Origin: Guyanagaster necrorhizus
Lineage: Eukaryota; Basidiomycota; Agaricomycetes; Agaricales; Physalacriaceae
Assembly: GCF_019112545.1 (NCBI RefSeq)
Contig: NW_025064897.1
Span: 491,336-555,335, forward strand
Length of the DNA: 64,000 nucleotides
Direction of reading: 5' to 3'
A program made the position numbers and the translations under genes. The notes below the pieces were generated by a model. It made no database searches. It was not told where the DNA came from and worked only from the letters and a program-made list of their open reading frames with translations. Numbering within the stretch: the first letter of the stretch is position 1; the number at the start of each line of letters is the position of its first letter. Positions 44,265-56,429 of this stretch are shown in pieces.

Positions 44265-45087
44265 ATATGACCCGTACCTAAGTCGACAAAAGACGTCTTT
44301 ATCTGAAAGAATGCCTTGGTGGTGGCGCTTTTGGCAGGGTGTATCACGCACTGGACCTCAAGACAATCGCTTGCCCAAAGCATATGTATGCCGTCAAGTG
44401 CATGCAAGCCGATGGAAACTATGAATGCTCCAATGGAATTTGTTCTGCAGCACAAAGTCTCCCAACACTCCAATATCGTTGGTCTTCAAGACCTCTTCCG
44501 ATGAGGGCCGTATCTATTCGGGGTTATGGATTTCTGTCCTGAAGGCGACCTCTAACACTGCGATCCGGAGAGACACATTTTTCGAAGACAATGAACATAT
44601 CCGGTCAATATTTATTCAAATCCTGGTCGCACATTGTCACGATCTGGGCGTATATCATTGGGATCTCAAGCCAAAGAATATCTTTTGCTCTTCCAATGGA
44701 TGGAAAGTGTTTCTAGCCGATTTTGGTTTGTCTACGTGGGATGCAATGTCCAACAACTTCATATGTGGGACGCCTGCGTATATGAGCCCTGGTCAGCTAG
44801 TATTCCTCGGGGAAATTTCTAGGCATTGGCACTTTTGTGCAGAGATCATCGACAAGTACGATATATACGAACGGCACTCGAGCCGACACTGCGATATATG
44901 GTCCCTAGGCTTCATTTTTCCGGTTTGCCTCCTCTTGCTGTCACGAATCTCGACCGAGCTTCAAACATTGCCCAGGGTCAAGGCCACCCCCGTGAACGTT
45001 ACTCGCTGGCAGAGTCGAGGTCCATATCTTGACGCAGGACACATAGAAGGGATATTAACAACTCGGACGACACTCCAACACTCATAA
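44265..45087 (+). pseudogene. Protein kinase pseudogene, copy 2
   Basis: Reads 'DMTRT' then TAA where copy 1 has Tyr, 'RLYLKECLGGGAFGRVYHAL' (glycine loop) and 'MYAVKCMQADG' (ATP Lys). A TGA precedes the hinge 'YLFGVMDFCPEGD', followed by a shift. Then come 'EHIRSIFIQILVAHCHDLGV', 'YHWDLKPKNIFC' (the HRDLKPEN motif has lost Arg and Glu), 'LADFGLSTWDA', 'ICGTPAYMSPG' and 'YERHSSRHCDIWSLGFIF'. The catalytic Asp and DFG remain, but stops, frame shifts and the HRD change argue for a pseudogene. Retained C-lobe motifs place it among fungal Ran1/Ks1-like kinases (tentative). Confidence 0.75.
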
Positions 45088-45838
45088 AAGTTGAGAACCA
45101 GCTGTAATGAAGGATCATGTCTTCCACAACTAGGAACGAGCGGACAACACGTATTGCAGCAGCAGCCAACAGGTTCTCTTTCCACCTTGGGTCCATTGAG
45201 AAAACAGAAGTACGGAAATACCTGCGGTGAGCCAATCAGACTCGCGGCGTACACACGCGTTCATTTTCGTAATGCAGTAACATTAGTCCTGGGAAATAAA
45301 CGAGCGACACAGAGAATACTGATCGATGCCGCACAGGAGGGACACAGACCACGACATTCGCACAAGGATAGGTCAGGCCTGAAAAATAAACCCCAGATTT
45401 CCAGGATTGATCTATATGCATTTATCTTCTTGAATCCTCTGGACGATAAGCATTCCCCTTCTGGCTTCAACATGTGGTCGGTTGGGTCTTCCATGCGAAA
45501 CGTGCTTCCGTCATGGAGCCACTGATTGATGCTGATAGGCTCTGTGGCCTCTTCACCATCGACTGGGCATTTTCTTCGCCCAAACACTTCCCTTCAGGGT
45601 GTAGGCCATGTTGCCATGCACACGAATTGGAGAAAGGTATCTTGACATGTCACAATGGCGCTGCAGCAACTCCCGAACCGCTTGAAATTCGGAGGTCATG
45701 ACGTCACAAGTCAAATGAGCTCCTTGCGGAACGTTGCGAGTGGAAGGCGATGATATAATATTATTACCTCGCCTTCTGGGTCCCTACCATCTCGCCCTTC
45801 ATCCACGTCACCTTCTCACAGCAGCGATTGACAACCTC
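45088..45838. other. Intergenic with an unassigned minus-strand ORF (45261-45587)
   Basis: A 108-codon minus-strand frame ('MFGRRKCPVDGEEATEPISI') and overlapping plus-strand frames are open here, but I recognise no family. The region also holds the promoter of the SDR gene on the right, with a TATA-like GATATAATATTATTACC at about 45749. Confidence 0.3.
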
Positions 45839-46897
45839 ATGGCAGCAGCTCCACCTACATCTTCCTACCACATTCCGAACCTGTACAACCTCCATGGCCT
45901 AGTCGCCGTGGTCACAGGTGGTGGAACGGGTATCGGTAAGGCGTACCACTGCGCTCCGTACATCTTTCAGCTCATCTGTAGCGCCTAGGACTGATGATCG
46001 CGCGTGGTCTGGCCGAGAATGGTGCGCGAGTGTATATCACAGGACGACGGAGAGAAGTTCTTGAAAGGGTGGTGAACAGTGGGGCTATCAAGGGTGAAGT
46101 CGTCGCGTACGTCCACGCTGGTTCCTTCTTTAGGGTACCACTGATGGGAGAGGTGCCTTAGGCTTCCCATGGATGTGACGAGTAAGCCAAGCATCCTAGA
46201 GGCAAAGAAGACGCTGCAAGAGAAGGAAGGCAAGATCCATGTCCTTGTCAACAACGCAGGCCAAGTCGGACCCATATCGTCGTGGTTCAACGATCTCTCT
46301 TCACCTAATCACAAAGATGCCGAGACACTTGGACAGGCATTATTCGACGAGTCAGAACAAGGCTGGGCCGACCTCTATGCCATCAACGTCTACCCTCTTT
46401 TCTTTGTGACGATGGCTTTCCTCGGATTACTCGACAATGGCGCCAAGGATCCACAAAAACCTGGGTACACATCCAGTGTGATCAATATTACAAGTATGAG
46501 CTCCATGATGAAGCAAGCACAAGAGCATTTCGCGTACAATGCTGCCAAAGCTGCAGCATCACACTTGACGCGCATGATGGCAACAGAATTTGCCCTCAAG
46601 CACGTCCCAGTGCGGGTCAACGCTATCGCGCCTGGGATGTACGAGAGCGAGATGACTAAAGACGTGATCTCGCCGGAAGAGCTCGATAAAATGGCCAAAG
46701 GAGTAGTGCCTATTCCTGCAAAGAGACCTGGAACGTAAGCATGCAATCTTATGGAGGTTAGAGACTCACTGTTTCTGATTAATGACAGCGGTGAAGAGAT
46801 GGCCGGAACTGTGGTGTACCTTGCGTCACCATCAGGCTGTTATGCAAACGGCCAGGAGATCGTAATCGATGGGGGTTGCCTCGCCGTGAATCCTTGA
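45839..46897 (+). CDS. Short-chain dehydrogenase/reductase (classical SDR)
   Basis: Four exons (45839-45935, 45989-46106, 46162-46734, 46789-46897) encode 298 residues. The cofactor motif TGGGTGIG (residues 26-33) is completed at the first splice. 'YITGRRREVLERV' follows and suits NADP(H) binding through Arg. 'VLVNNAG' marks strand 4, and the catalytic Ser ('NITSMSSM'), Tyr197 and Lys201 (YNAAK) are all present. 'VRVNAIAPGMYESEMTKDV' and the C-terminal 'NGQEIVIDGG' are standard. An insertion of about 20 residues after NNAG ('SSWFNDLSSPNHKDAETLGQ') is typical of a fungal SDR subgroup. Substrate unknown. Convergent with the F-box gene (278 bp). Confidence 0.92.
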
Positions 46898-47175
46898 AGC
46901 TGAGTTGAAGAAGCTATGAGAAGAAGATGGAATATACCATTCAATATAGACCCGCCGTAGACACGTCGTATCGTGCGTGAACTGCAAGTTTTCTTAGCAA
47001 AATTGAGATTATGAGGTATAGGCTCATACATATTTCACATCTTGTGTATTATTATCCGCGGATGTAATACTCATATGTATCGTCATATGGCTCATACGGA
47101 TCGTCTCCCTCGCTTTCAGAGAAAGTTTGAAAATCTAGAAGATTCATCATCAGACTGAAAAATTAGAAATATAAT

Positions 47176-48305
47176 TCACGTACTGAGGTGAAGCAAGTTT
47201 TTGCAATGGAGGTTTGGAAGTGCAGCCTGTATTTCGTTGGTAAAACGGGACACAGCCTCGTCCCAATACTCCTCATGCGTTGCGAGGAACACAACGCGCA
47301 CTCGAACGTGGCAGTCTGTGCTTGAAATTGAGTTCAAAGTAAGCCAGTCCGTAGTATTTCTAGATCGGTTTCTCTGGACACGATACACCCAGAAGTGAAC
47401 AGTGAGCTCTTCCAACGCATGCAATTCTCCCTCAATGACATCCTGCACAAAGGACATAAACACGGAAGGGACAAAATTACGCTTGGCAAAGTAGCTGCTT
47501 GGGTGCCTTCATACGACAGCACCGTGAGCCGCCGAATTTGCTCAATATCAATGCGAGAATTGTCACTTAAAAGCCACTGCGTAAAGTGTTGCAGGAGGGC
47601 AGCGTTCAAATCAACGTGAAGAGAAATCAGGCAAAGGCGCCCTCTGTCGTGTCGCTTGGCGGGCATAACAGCGTCGAATGTTTTAATAGTGATGATCGAG
47701 AGATTGAGCTTGCGAACAGCGACAAGATCAGAGAGAAGATTTAAAAAATTGGAATAGAGATCGAATGTCATCCAAGATAGGTGGACATTAGTGAGGAAGG
47801 CGGTGCGAAGTGTTGACTTGTACGCTTCGGCGACGGATACCCCAATAGTCTGTCTGGTCCCACGTGATCATGCGTAAATTTGAATGAAAATACCTTCAAG
47901 GTCGTCAAGACTTCGGGAAATGCTGTTTCCATTTCACGGTGTCTCGAGGGTTGTACCCATTTTATCCAGCCATCTGGAAAAGCATACAACTTGATGATTG
48001 ATTTTTACGAAGGCACCTAAGTGGGGAGACATGCGAAGGAGATCTCTGAATTTATGAAGGTCACCTCGGATGTGATCAGGTGTGCAAAAGCGCTGTTGGT
48101 GGAATATGTTCTCCTGTGCATGTTCTGTCCAAGCCCGGCATACCAAGAAGCAAGCACGAAGAGAAGGAATGTCATTCGAAAGGCGGTCAATGATGGCATT
48201 GAGCAGCTCTTGGGATAACTGTGGGAGTTCGTCCGTAGGACTCGAGCTCGGCGTTTGAGTAAGGAGATGGTAGTTACAGGTTGAACGAGTTCCGGCACGG
48301 TTCAC
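47176..48305 (-). CDS. F-box domain protein
   Basis: Four exons (about 48305-48017, 47973-47894, 47849-47481, 47442-47176). The F-box reads 'LPQLSQELLNAIIDRLSNDI' then 'LRACFLVCRAWTEHAQ', followed by 'IFHQQRFCTPD'. The rest is the leucine-rich, LRR-like body usual in mushroom F-box proteins ('AFLTNVHLSW', 'FLNLLSDLVAVRKLNLSII', 'QIRRLTVLSYEG'). F-box proteins recruit substrates to SCF ubiquitin ligases. Introns are very short (43, 44 and 38 bp). No ATG opens the first exon (the frame runs in from a GTG at 48303-48305), so a small upstream coding exon or different start is missing from this model; the 5' end is unresolved. Confidence 0.75.
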
Positions 48306-50683
48306 ACAGTCTCTTATTATTACATGATTTAATTATTTTTTTACATAAAAAAAACAAAATTCATTACTCGACGAAGCCCACGAAGGACTACTGGCCAGAC
48401 ACTGACAGTGATATCGATTGACCTGGCCTGTTAAATAATTCACGTGAACTCGTTCCTCGGATGCGTGATCTTGTGTTTCGTTCTTGTGGCCCAGTGCGAA
48501 AGGTAATGTTTCAGTATCTAGCTTATTCAATGTTCATTGATATATAATATAGGCCCGGGTCCTTATTGATTATATTTTCAGTCATTAAAGCTGGTCACAA
48601 CTTCGTTTACTACGTCCCATCTTCCAGGATTCTGGGTCACCGGCATTGCTGAAAATGACTTTCTGCCCTAACCTCCAAATGACGATTTTGTGTTGGATCT
48701 TTCGCTTAGATGAATGACTCCAAGATAGCTTCTGTCACTATTAGAAACGACTCCAAGGATAAGTGTTCCAAAGATGTGTCAGTGGAACACCGCCACCCAA
48801 CCTGTCATCAGTCAAAATCACCATCGAAAGTATCAATGCACTGCCTGTTTGAAGTTCCAGTACTTGAACCTCGATCAAGGCATCTTTATCTTCTCTTCAA
48901 AATGTCTCGCATTGTACGTACCGGACTGTACTGTACGTTCCATTTTTCGGCACGTAACGACGAAATAACACGCTTTCTACTAGCAACAATGCCGTCATTG
49001 TGTCACTGTCTGTACTACAGACTGGGATCGCTTGAAACGGCGCAATTTTCCATAGGGATACGAATTGAAGACCATAGGTGACACAGAGTACGTTCGGTCT
49101 TCTTTCAGTGCGAAAGATAGGCTCATTTTCTTGTGGCTATCTTCGAGAGCTTTACAGCTTTTTTTCGCTGTTGTCACGGAGTGTGGTCGTGCATTCTGTA
49201 CGCCTTTGATGGAATTCTCTGGGGGCACTCATTATCAGCAGCTAATACATTCCCTCAGGCTCCGTAACAGCACCAAACCGCACTCGAGACACTTTCTCGC
49301 CCAATTTATAACATACATATATTTTTTCGGCCTATTGACGATCATATGGCTTGGTGAGTTTTCTCATGTTATGTCAATGCACCGCTCTTACCTTATATCC
49401 AGCGCTGGCATCGGTGCTGTCCCCTCAGTTTCCGTATAACTGCGACTACAGAATCATCCACCACCGGATAGTCTTGAGGACAAATGGTGCTCTCTCAGTG
49501 CAATATCAGTGACGTTAACCTGCATGATATGCGTATTCTGTACGACATACTTAGTGCTCCGATCATCGAAGAGGACAGCGTCGGTGCTGGATAACGTTGC
49601 CATACATGATACTCAGGACAAGAGAGACAGACCACGCCGCACACCTTTCTCGAAACTGCGAAAATTCGGGTGCATCTGTATTGTAAGCGTATTGAGTATC
49701 AGTCGGCTGTCTTCCATACCGATTGTACCTGACCCGCGTGGATCCTTGTCATTGCATTCATGCAAATGGGATGGGGGATCTTCGCAGCGGTATCGAACCG
49801 TGATGTTGGGCATTACCCTCTGTTCAAAGTCCGTGATATACTCACTGCTGGGGCCAGTTCCTTTTCGGCATGGAAACGGACATTCTGAAAATGTTGTGAC
49901 TTTCAATCACCTTTATATGCTGGGATAAGGAAAACACGATGAAAGACTTGCTATTTTTAGCACTTTTTATATGCCAAAAACAAACTCTTTTCTGCAAATC
50001 AAAAGTGGTTTCCTTTGTTCTGGCAGTGGGAGATGCCTCTTTCAATTCAATTTTCCCTGCTGTTTTCCTTTACAGAAAAGAATATGGAAATGATCTCATT
50101 TATCATCTCATTCTACTGAACTCATTTTTACTATTGCAAAATTGAATGAAAAGTTGCAAATTTTTCAGGTCCTATTTTTCTGCTGAGAAAATGTACCGGT
50201 CCCAGCAGTGATTATATTACTTCTCTGCTGCATATGCCATGACTATCTTGCCACTGTTTTTGGTTCACGGGGTTTGTCGCCCTTGTCAATTGGATATGGG
50301 CTAATGTCTTGTGCATCACTCAATACCTCCTTGCCTATCATCGTTTGGTCCTGACTCGCTTATGCCTTAGGCTCTCATACAACTACCGCCCTGATTCAAG
50401 ACACGCGCTCACAAGCACCAAAGCTCACCTCGTATCATATGCCACCCTCTCGTCGTATGGCTAGGTATGCAGTTGACTGGATGTAGCCTAATTACGCGGT
50501 TAATCTTCGGTCGATGGTAGTCCTGTCAATATGTCTGACAGAACCGCTACCTCACCAGTGCGACTTTATCGTTAAGTACGAGGGCCGGCCGACACTACTA
50601 TTGTTAAATTTATTCACTTCAGTCTAGAAAATCTATTATACAATTCCAAAAACCGGATCCGCTGCGACTCTTAATATAAGAAC
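48306..50683. other. Intergenic, no gene recognised
   Basis: About 2.4 kb with CpG present at normal levels. Open frames such as 48710-49081, 49065-49439 and 49509-49928 (plus) lack recognisable motifs and do not join into a family. The stretch 49,930-50,200 is AT-rich. No LTR ends or target duplications noticed. Confidence 0.35.
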
Positions 50684-53670
50684 TTAAATCAAACCTTTAA
50701 TAATATCCGCCGCTACGAAGGAATTCAGTAGAAAGTCGACTCAGCTGCAAATAAAACTCACCCTGCTCAGCAATTCCATATGCGAGTGCTGGGTGAAGCA
50801 ACTTAATTATGAAAGGAGAGGAAACAATATATCGCTTACATTGGGTATGTGCAGCGACTTGCATGGGTGAAATGGAGAGATCCACAACACGAAGATTGGT
50901 GGTACCATACACCTTTAGTATTTCAACTGTAAACACATCAACATACAGTAGACGAGTTGGAAGATACCTTGAGTTTGGAGTCTACGACCCCACCCTTGTC
51001 CCTCGGAAGCATCGAGGCAGTTCCGATCGTGTCTGTAGTTAAGTTTATAAGTTCACTTTTAAGCTACTAGGTATTCTGACATACGCCAAGTTGAGGACAG
51101 AACCTGCTTGATCCAAGCTAGAATAACGCAATGAGAAGATATACATTCATGCAGGATGTCATGTCTTTTACCGCCAATCTCTTCGTCGGTCTGGACATTC
51201 GGACCTGGGTTGACTTCCACCGGCTCGTCATCTGATATGCGCAGAAATGAGTGAAGAACCCAAGTGAAAGATACCTGAGAATTTCGTACCGAGGACATCT
51301 TTGAATGGGGCTGTTCGGCAAGCCTTCCGTGCAAATTTTACAGTTTCGATTAGGGCTTCAATATCTGAGAAGGTGACTTGAATAGCGATCAGTATACAGC
51401 AACTGTACTCCTTACCAATTGTATCTCCAAAGTAACAGGGATCATATGCGGGATGCACCAAGGGATCACTGGAGGTGATATGCTATTATATATTCAGGTG
51501 CAAATATGCGAGATTTTTCAGGGAAGAGCATACCGCCGTTCCCCTCGAGAACAGACTATTATTCATGCAAAAAATGGTGAAATGTTTTTTTCCTGGTCTA
51601 GGGGGATCTGAAGAAGGGCATTGAGCGGAGCACTGGCAACTGTCAGAGGATCTTTACTTGGGCCTGAAAGGAACCCGGGCAAAGTCGTGATCTCACAATC
51701 CAAGGCGTTTCTTCCGACCTTCTGAAACTGCATTTTGAGGGTTTCCGCAGCTCCAGAAGAATACTTTCCTTGAGCGATCTTCTCCTTGATGGTATTAATG
51801 CTCGTCGAATATATGGTATGGGAGCGGGGAGACAGTGCATTTAGGGGCAGGAAGGCGAAGTTGACGATGCCCATACTGAAGACTCCTTCACCGTGGGCGC
51901 TACAATAGATGGATGATAAGGCGCAGCAGAAGTCAAAGGTGTGATATGAACAGACTGAAGATCAATGTGCTTCTGGCGTTCATCCTCATCGTCAAGAACG
52001 TCGAGAGTGTCATCTGCTACTCCATCCTTCAATTCTGAGATACGATGTCAACAACTTGAAGCGACAAGGCATGATCAAAGACTGACCGTAGCTCAGCGAC
52101 ACAAACACATGCTCTTGCACATTCTCCCCCACAGGAAGATCAAGCCTCTGAATGATGCCAGCTTGTTTCAATACATCGGGACGTCCGATTCCGGAGAGCT
52201 CCAAAAGATGAGGGGTCTTTAGCGCTCTGAACCATGATTACTTCACAAGTTTACGATGAATAACGCAACCCACCCAGCACATAGAATCACTTCCTTGTCC
52301 GCGCGCACCACATAGGACTTGTCTTCATGAACAAACTCAACTCCAGTAGCAGTCAGATCTCCTTCTGCATCAGAAAAGACCACTTTGGTGGCATATGCGG
52401 ATAGCAGAATGGATAGATTCGGGCGGTCCGAGTTTCGCAGATAGAAGTTCTGTCACTTAAGTTCGAGTCAACTTCTTCAGTGAAAGAAGTATATTATACC
52501 GTTGAGTAAGAACGCGAATGAGACGAGGGATCTAACGTATTCGCTGCGAAGAAAGTACCGTGGGGCTGTAAGGAGTCAGAATAAAGAGAAAAGGTACACA
52601 GATACTGATCTACTCACATCTCCATCGAGCTAGAACATTTGCATATTATCAGTGACTGACTCCTCAATCAATATTTCACAAACCGGTAACGGGGCATTCG
52701 GCACACCCAAATTCACTAAAGCCTTCGAAAACTTCCTATCAGTATACCATTGCAACTGACAGCGACTGAAGAGACCTCGTGAAAACGAATATCTACATCC
52801 GGGAGAGTACGTGGAAAAGATACTTGGAGGGGACCTTAAATAGTTAGTCGTGATTAGCATCAGCTTCCTGTGCGGTTGCTAAGAAAGCTACCGTTCTTCG
52901 GTAAATTCCAAGTTTCCAGACTACCTCGCCGTTCAAGCTGTGCTGAGGAGCCGCTTGGCGGAGTGATACTGAGGAAATGTATCTGTGAGAGAATGTTGAC
53001 TTGATAAAAAGGAGGGAGCTTACAAGATTGCCTTTGAAAGATATTTGCTGAAGTTTTGCCAGTTCCAGCCGGCATTGCCGAGCCTCTCCCAGTCTGTTCA
53101 CTGAGATCAAGCGCGTGATGATGGTGACGATGATAGGAGACGGCATACCATCTATGTCCCCTTTCGCGGGATTCGTCCAAACAGAGAAGTTGATTGCAGA
53201 GCTTCCCCCCAGAATTTTCCCTCTTATCAGCGACGGTAAGCCATAGGAGTCGGTTCAAGAAAATATTATACTTGCCTCTCCCATCCAATCTGCCTTTCCG
53301 CAACATTCTCCTGAGGGACCTGATTGCGAACATTGAGGTTGCTACCCGTCTGTATGGCAAGCTGCGACGGCACTTACAGTCTTAAAAGTCCAAGCATAAG
53401 CATCCTGACCGAGATGAGCGCCATACTGTACGGGACGCGCTGTAGGATGAACTTAAACAATACTCGAGTACCACGAATTCAGACTTCAAAGCTCACATAT
53501 CAACTGGTCTTCTGGATTGAAGCTACCAGCTTCAAGAACAAGGACAGATACCGAAGGATCTTCTGAAAGCCTTGCTGCGAGGGTCAAACCTGCTGTCTAT
53601 GGTCCGTTGGTAAAAGGGTGTGCGATTGAGAACATGAAGAAGGTTATACCCCACCGCCTACAATGACCAT
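50684..53670 (-). CDS. GMC oxidoreductase (aryl-alcohol oxidase-like)
   Basis: About 24 short exons on the minus strand join into one GMC protein. Start 'MVIVGGG/TAGLTLAARLSED' (FAD GGGTAG loop, split by intron 1) is followed by 'VLVLEAGSFNPEDQLI', 'AWTFKT/VPQENVAERQ', 'RGKILGGSSAINFSVW' (GMC signature 1), 'ERLGNAGWNWQNFSKYL', 'GPLQVSFPRTLPDVDIRFHE', 'RPNLSILLSAYATKVVF', 'LELSGIG' (signature 2), 'PPRPGKKHFTIFCMNNSLF', 'WHTIGTASMLPRDKGG' and 'AAHTQ', with both active-site His positions present. It ends 'AEQAADIIKGLI'. One intron (53275-53223) is GC-AG. GMC enzymes oxidise alcohols with FAD and produce H2O2; in wood and litter fungi they support lignocellulose attack. The N-terminus starts directly at the FAD motif with no secretion signal, so an upstream exon may be missing. 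Confidence 0.85.
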
Positions 53671-54810
53671 AAGGCAAATAAGGCTTGGATTCGACAGTTG
53701 GTTGGAAAATACTCGCCGACAAGCACATAGCTGTAGGATTGAGACACATCATCGTCCATAGAGATGATCGGCATAGTTTACAGAGTCGAAGTCACGTCGC
53801 GGATAGAGCCTCATATAGGGATAGCCTGCCACACAACGTGACGAGTTTCTTTGGCACCACGGAAGTGCATTCGATAGGAAAGAGAACCTTCCCGCGCCCC
53901 TTTCGCCAATTCATCCACATGGGCAGTCTACGAATTCTACATCAAACGATCCTGCAATTGCATCAGATGAATCAGAAAAGCCGTGATGCGACAGGAGGGT
54001 TGCAAGATGACACCGTGGGTCATTCCAATGAAAGGTAATTCACAGGTAACCTGTCTAATTTTAACTAATAAGATTAGAGATTCTCTGCTGAATTTCTGAG
54101 ACGCCGCTTTGACCTTGCAATTGCGGAAATGGCATGGGTGTCATCGAATTCCCACGCTCACACGATTTCTTCAACTCCGACTCCGAGTCGACCGCCAATC
54201 TTCCTTCTATCATTTCAAGTCCTACATTCGGCCAGCATGTTCTACACTTTTACTCCTCAAAAGCAACGTGATCTAAAAGCCCAGTATGAACTAGTATTCA
54301 AGTTTATTTCTTTCCTTCCTTACTGACTCCCCAAATTGTCGCAGTTCCATGCTTTGTGGATCGACAAGCAAAAAATACAAATCTCCACATGTATCTATTA
54401 CGAGAGCATATAGATCGGAATGTCATCTGAACCTTCGGGTGCACACTGCACAGTTGATAGGGGTCTAGCGGTCCTTCTGCATCTCTAACGCCGTAGGATG
54501 CACAAGTCTCTTCCACAGCCTGCCGAAGGCAGAGGACACTTTTTCAAGCTCATTTGATGCGATCGTGCTGCGAAGTGTGCTTGTACGCGTCAAAAATGGA
54601 GGTCAAAAAGATGGCGCGGCGACCCTGGATGACGGACCAAGGTTTTAAGGTTCAGGTTCATTTGCTACCAGTCGACATGGAAATTTATCGCCGTAGACCA
54701 TGTAGTTCCCCGAAGGGTGATTTCCGAGTGGAATATGTCAAGCTGTCTTGACGAAGTTTTTTTCCAATTGCCTCGAATTAACCTCTCCTTCTTCCCCCCA
54801 TCAAGGGAAT
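53671..54810. other. Intergenic, two-way promoter region
   Basis: Between the GMC gene (leftwards) and the DUF6534 gene (rightwards). No family-like frame was found, although a missing first exon of the GMC gene could lie at its left edge. Confidence 0.35.
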
Positions 54811-56202
54811 ATGTCGGACTCCTCTGAAATTCTCGCCAATGTCGAGGTGTTGTGAGTACTCAACTGATAACGGTTTTCTCTCACTTGCTCATCCCAACTT
54901 AACTAGAACCGCCGCCTTGGTAGGTACCAGAGATTGAGAGGCTTGTACATGTCGCCTCACTTCATTCTGCAGTTTTTCGGCAACCTTTTCAATTGGGGAC
55001 TCTTCGGATGTCTGGTGGTCCAAATCTGTACGTCTTTTAGAGCTGTTGCGCGCGCCACCTTTCTGACGTTTTGAGCCAGACTTTTACTATTTGAATTACT
55101 CGACAGACGGACCTGCAGTTCGGGGCGTCGTCGCGTTCGCGCTTGTTCTCGAGATTGTTCAGACAATATTAGTGACCCATGATGCTTTCATAACGTTCTG
55201 TTCACAATGGGGCACACCGAGCGCACTTCTACAGGTCGGTTACATCTGGCTCACCCTACCGATATTTGGGTCTTTGAGTGGGTGAAATTCTACGGCCTTC
55301 ATGAATTCCTGATCATTTATCCTCTTTAGTGAGCTTCATCGCGCAATCATTCTACGCATGGCGGCTCCACCTTTTAGCTAAAACACGTTGGCTTCCTGCG
55401 ATTATCATCCTGGTAAGCTGATTGTATATATAGGTACCGGTGTACCTACTATTCTGCAGATCTCCCTCACACAATTGATTGCTGGTATTGTAACGGGAGC
55501 AATTGTGATAGGCATAAATGACGTGAGGGACTGTGCGTGTTGTCTTCTTCGATATGGCCATATCATTAACTTCTGAGTATTGACAGTACACAAGTCATTC
55601 AAAGCCGCATCAGTACGATTGAACTGAAAATTAATGGACATCAACTCACCGCTTGGACTTATAGGTCTGGCTCGCAGGAACTGCATTATGCGATATCATC
55701 ATCGCAATGTCCATGGTGATCTTCCTAACAAGATCTAAGACTGGGTTCCACCGGACAGATGTACTCCTAACACGGATCATAGTCGTCACCATAGAAACTG
55801 GCTTTGCCTCTGCAATAGTAGCCTTGGTAGACATGATATTGTTCCTCACGTTCCGGGACGAAAATTGGCATCTCTGCACAGCGATGATGCTATCGAAGCT
55901 CTATGCAAACAGTCTGCTTGTGGTGAGGACAGTGATATCCCGGTAGTCAATATAATGACATATATCTATTCATGCAGGTTCTCAATTCGAGGAAACGCAT
56001 AATTACTCAAGCATTTAGTGAATCAGACGAATTTTATTCCATGGGACGTCTGGCATCATCAAACAGGGTTGCAAATAGACCACACACTATCAACATCTCG
56101 GTATCTCGAGAGGTCCATGGCGATTCCGAAGCCATTCATGTTCCAATGACTGGCTGTGATATAAAGGACATAGAGACAGTCGATTCTTCCAAGCAGGTTT
56201 GA
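54811..56202 (+). CDS. Seven-helix membrane protein of the DUF6534 type
   Basis: Multiple exons on the plus strand. The start 'MSDSSEILANVEVL' leads through a tiny exon (TAAL) to 'FFGNLFNWGLFGCLVVQIYF', 'VAFALVLEIVQTILVTHDAF', 'SFIAQSFYAWRLHLLAK' and 'ISLTQLIAGIVTGAIVIGI'. It then continues with 'VWLAGTALCDIIIAMSMVIF', 'LLTRIIVVTIETGFASAIVA' and 'MLSKLYANSLLVVLNSRKRI'. A Ser-rich cytoplasmic tail ends at 56202. The 'NWGL(F/Y)G' start and 'LTRIIVVTIETG' segment are hallmarks of a large, functionally uncharacterised family in mushrooms (DUF6534). Introns, about 50-70 bp each, include those at 54852, 55262 and 55412. Role unknown. Confidence 0.82.
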
Positions 56203-56429
56203 GCCTGTACGTATGTCCTAGAAATATAGTAATGTGACGATGCTGGATTATCGCTCGCACACGTATATTATCGTTCCTCATCTTAATATATTGTGAGCAA
56301 CCTGGCAGTCAATGACGCACATAGCTATAATTGTCAAACATTCCAAATATCGGTTCTGTATTAGGCGTCGAAGAAATTCGTTTGCCAACGATCGATATCA
56401 CCGCCCAAGAATTTTAACGCCAACCTCGT

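Noticed and set aside
53223..53275. Apparent one-base frameshift making the GMC gene a pseudogene
   Set aside because: Using the AG/GCAAGT donor (GC-AG intron) restores the conserved GMC signature exactly, so no mutation is required.
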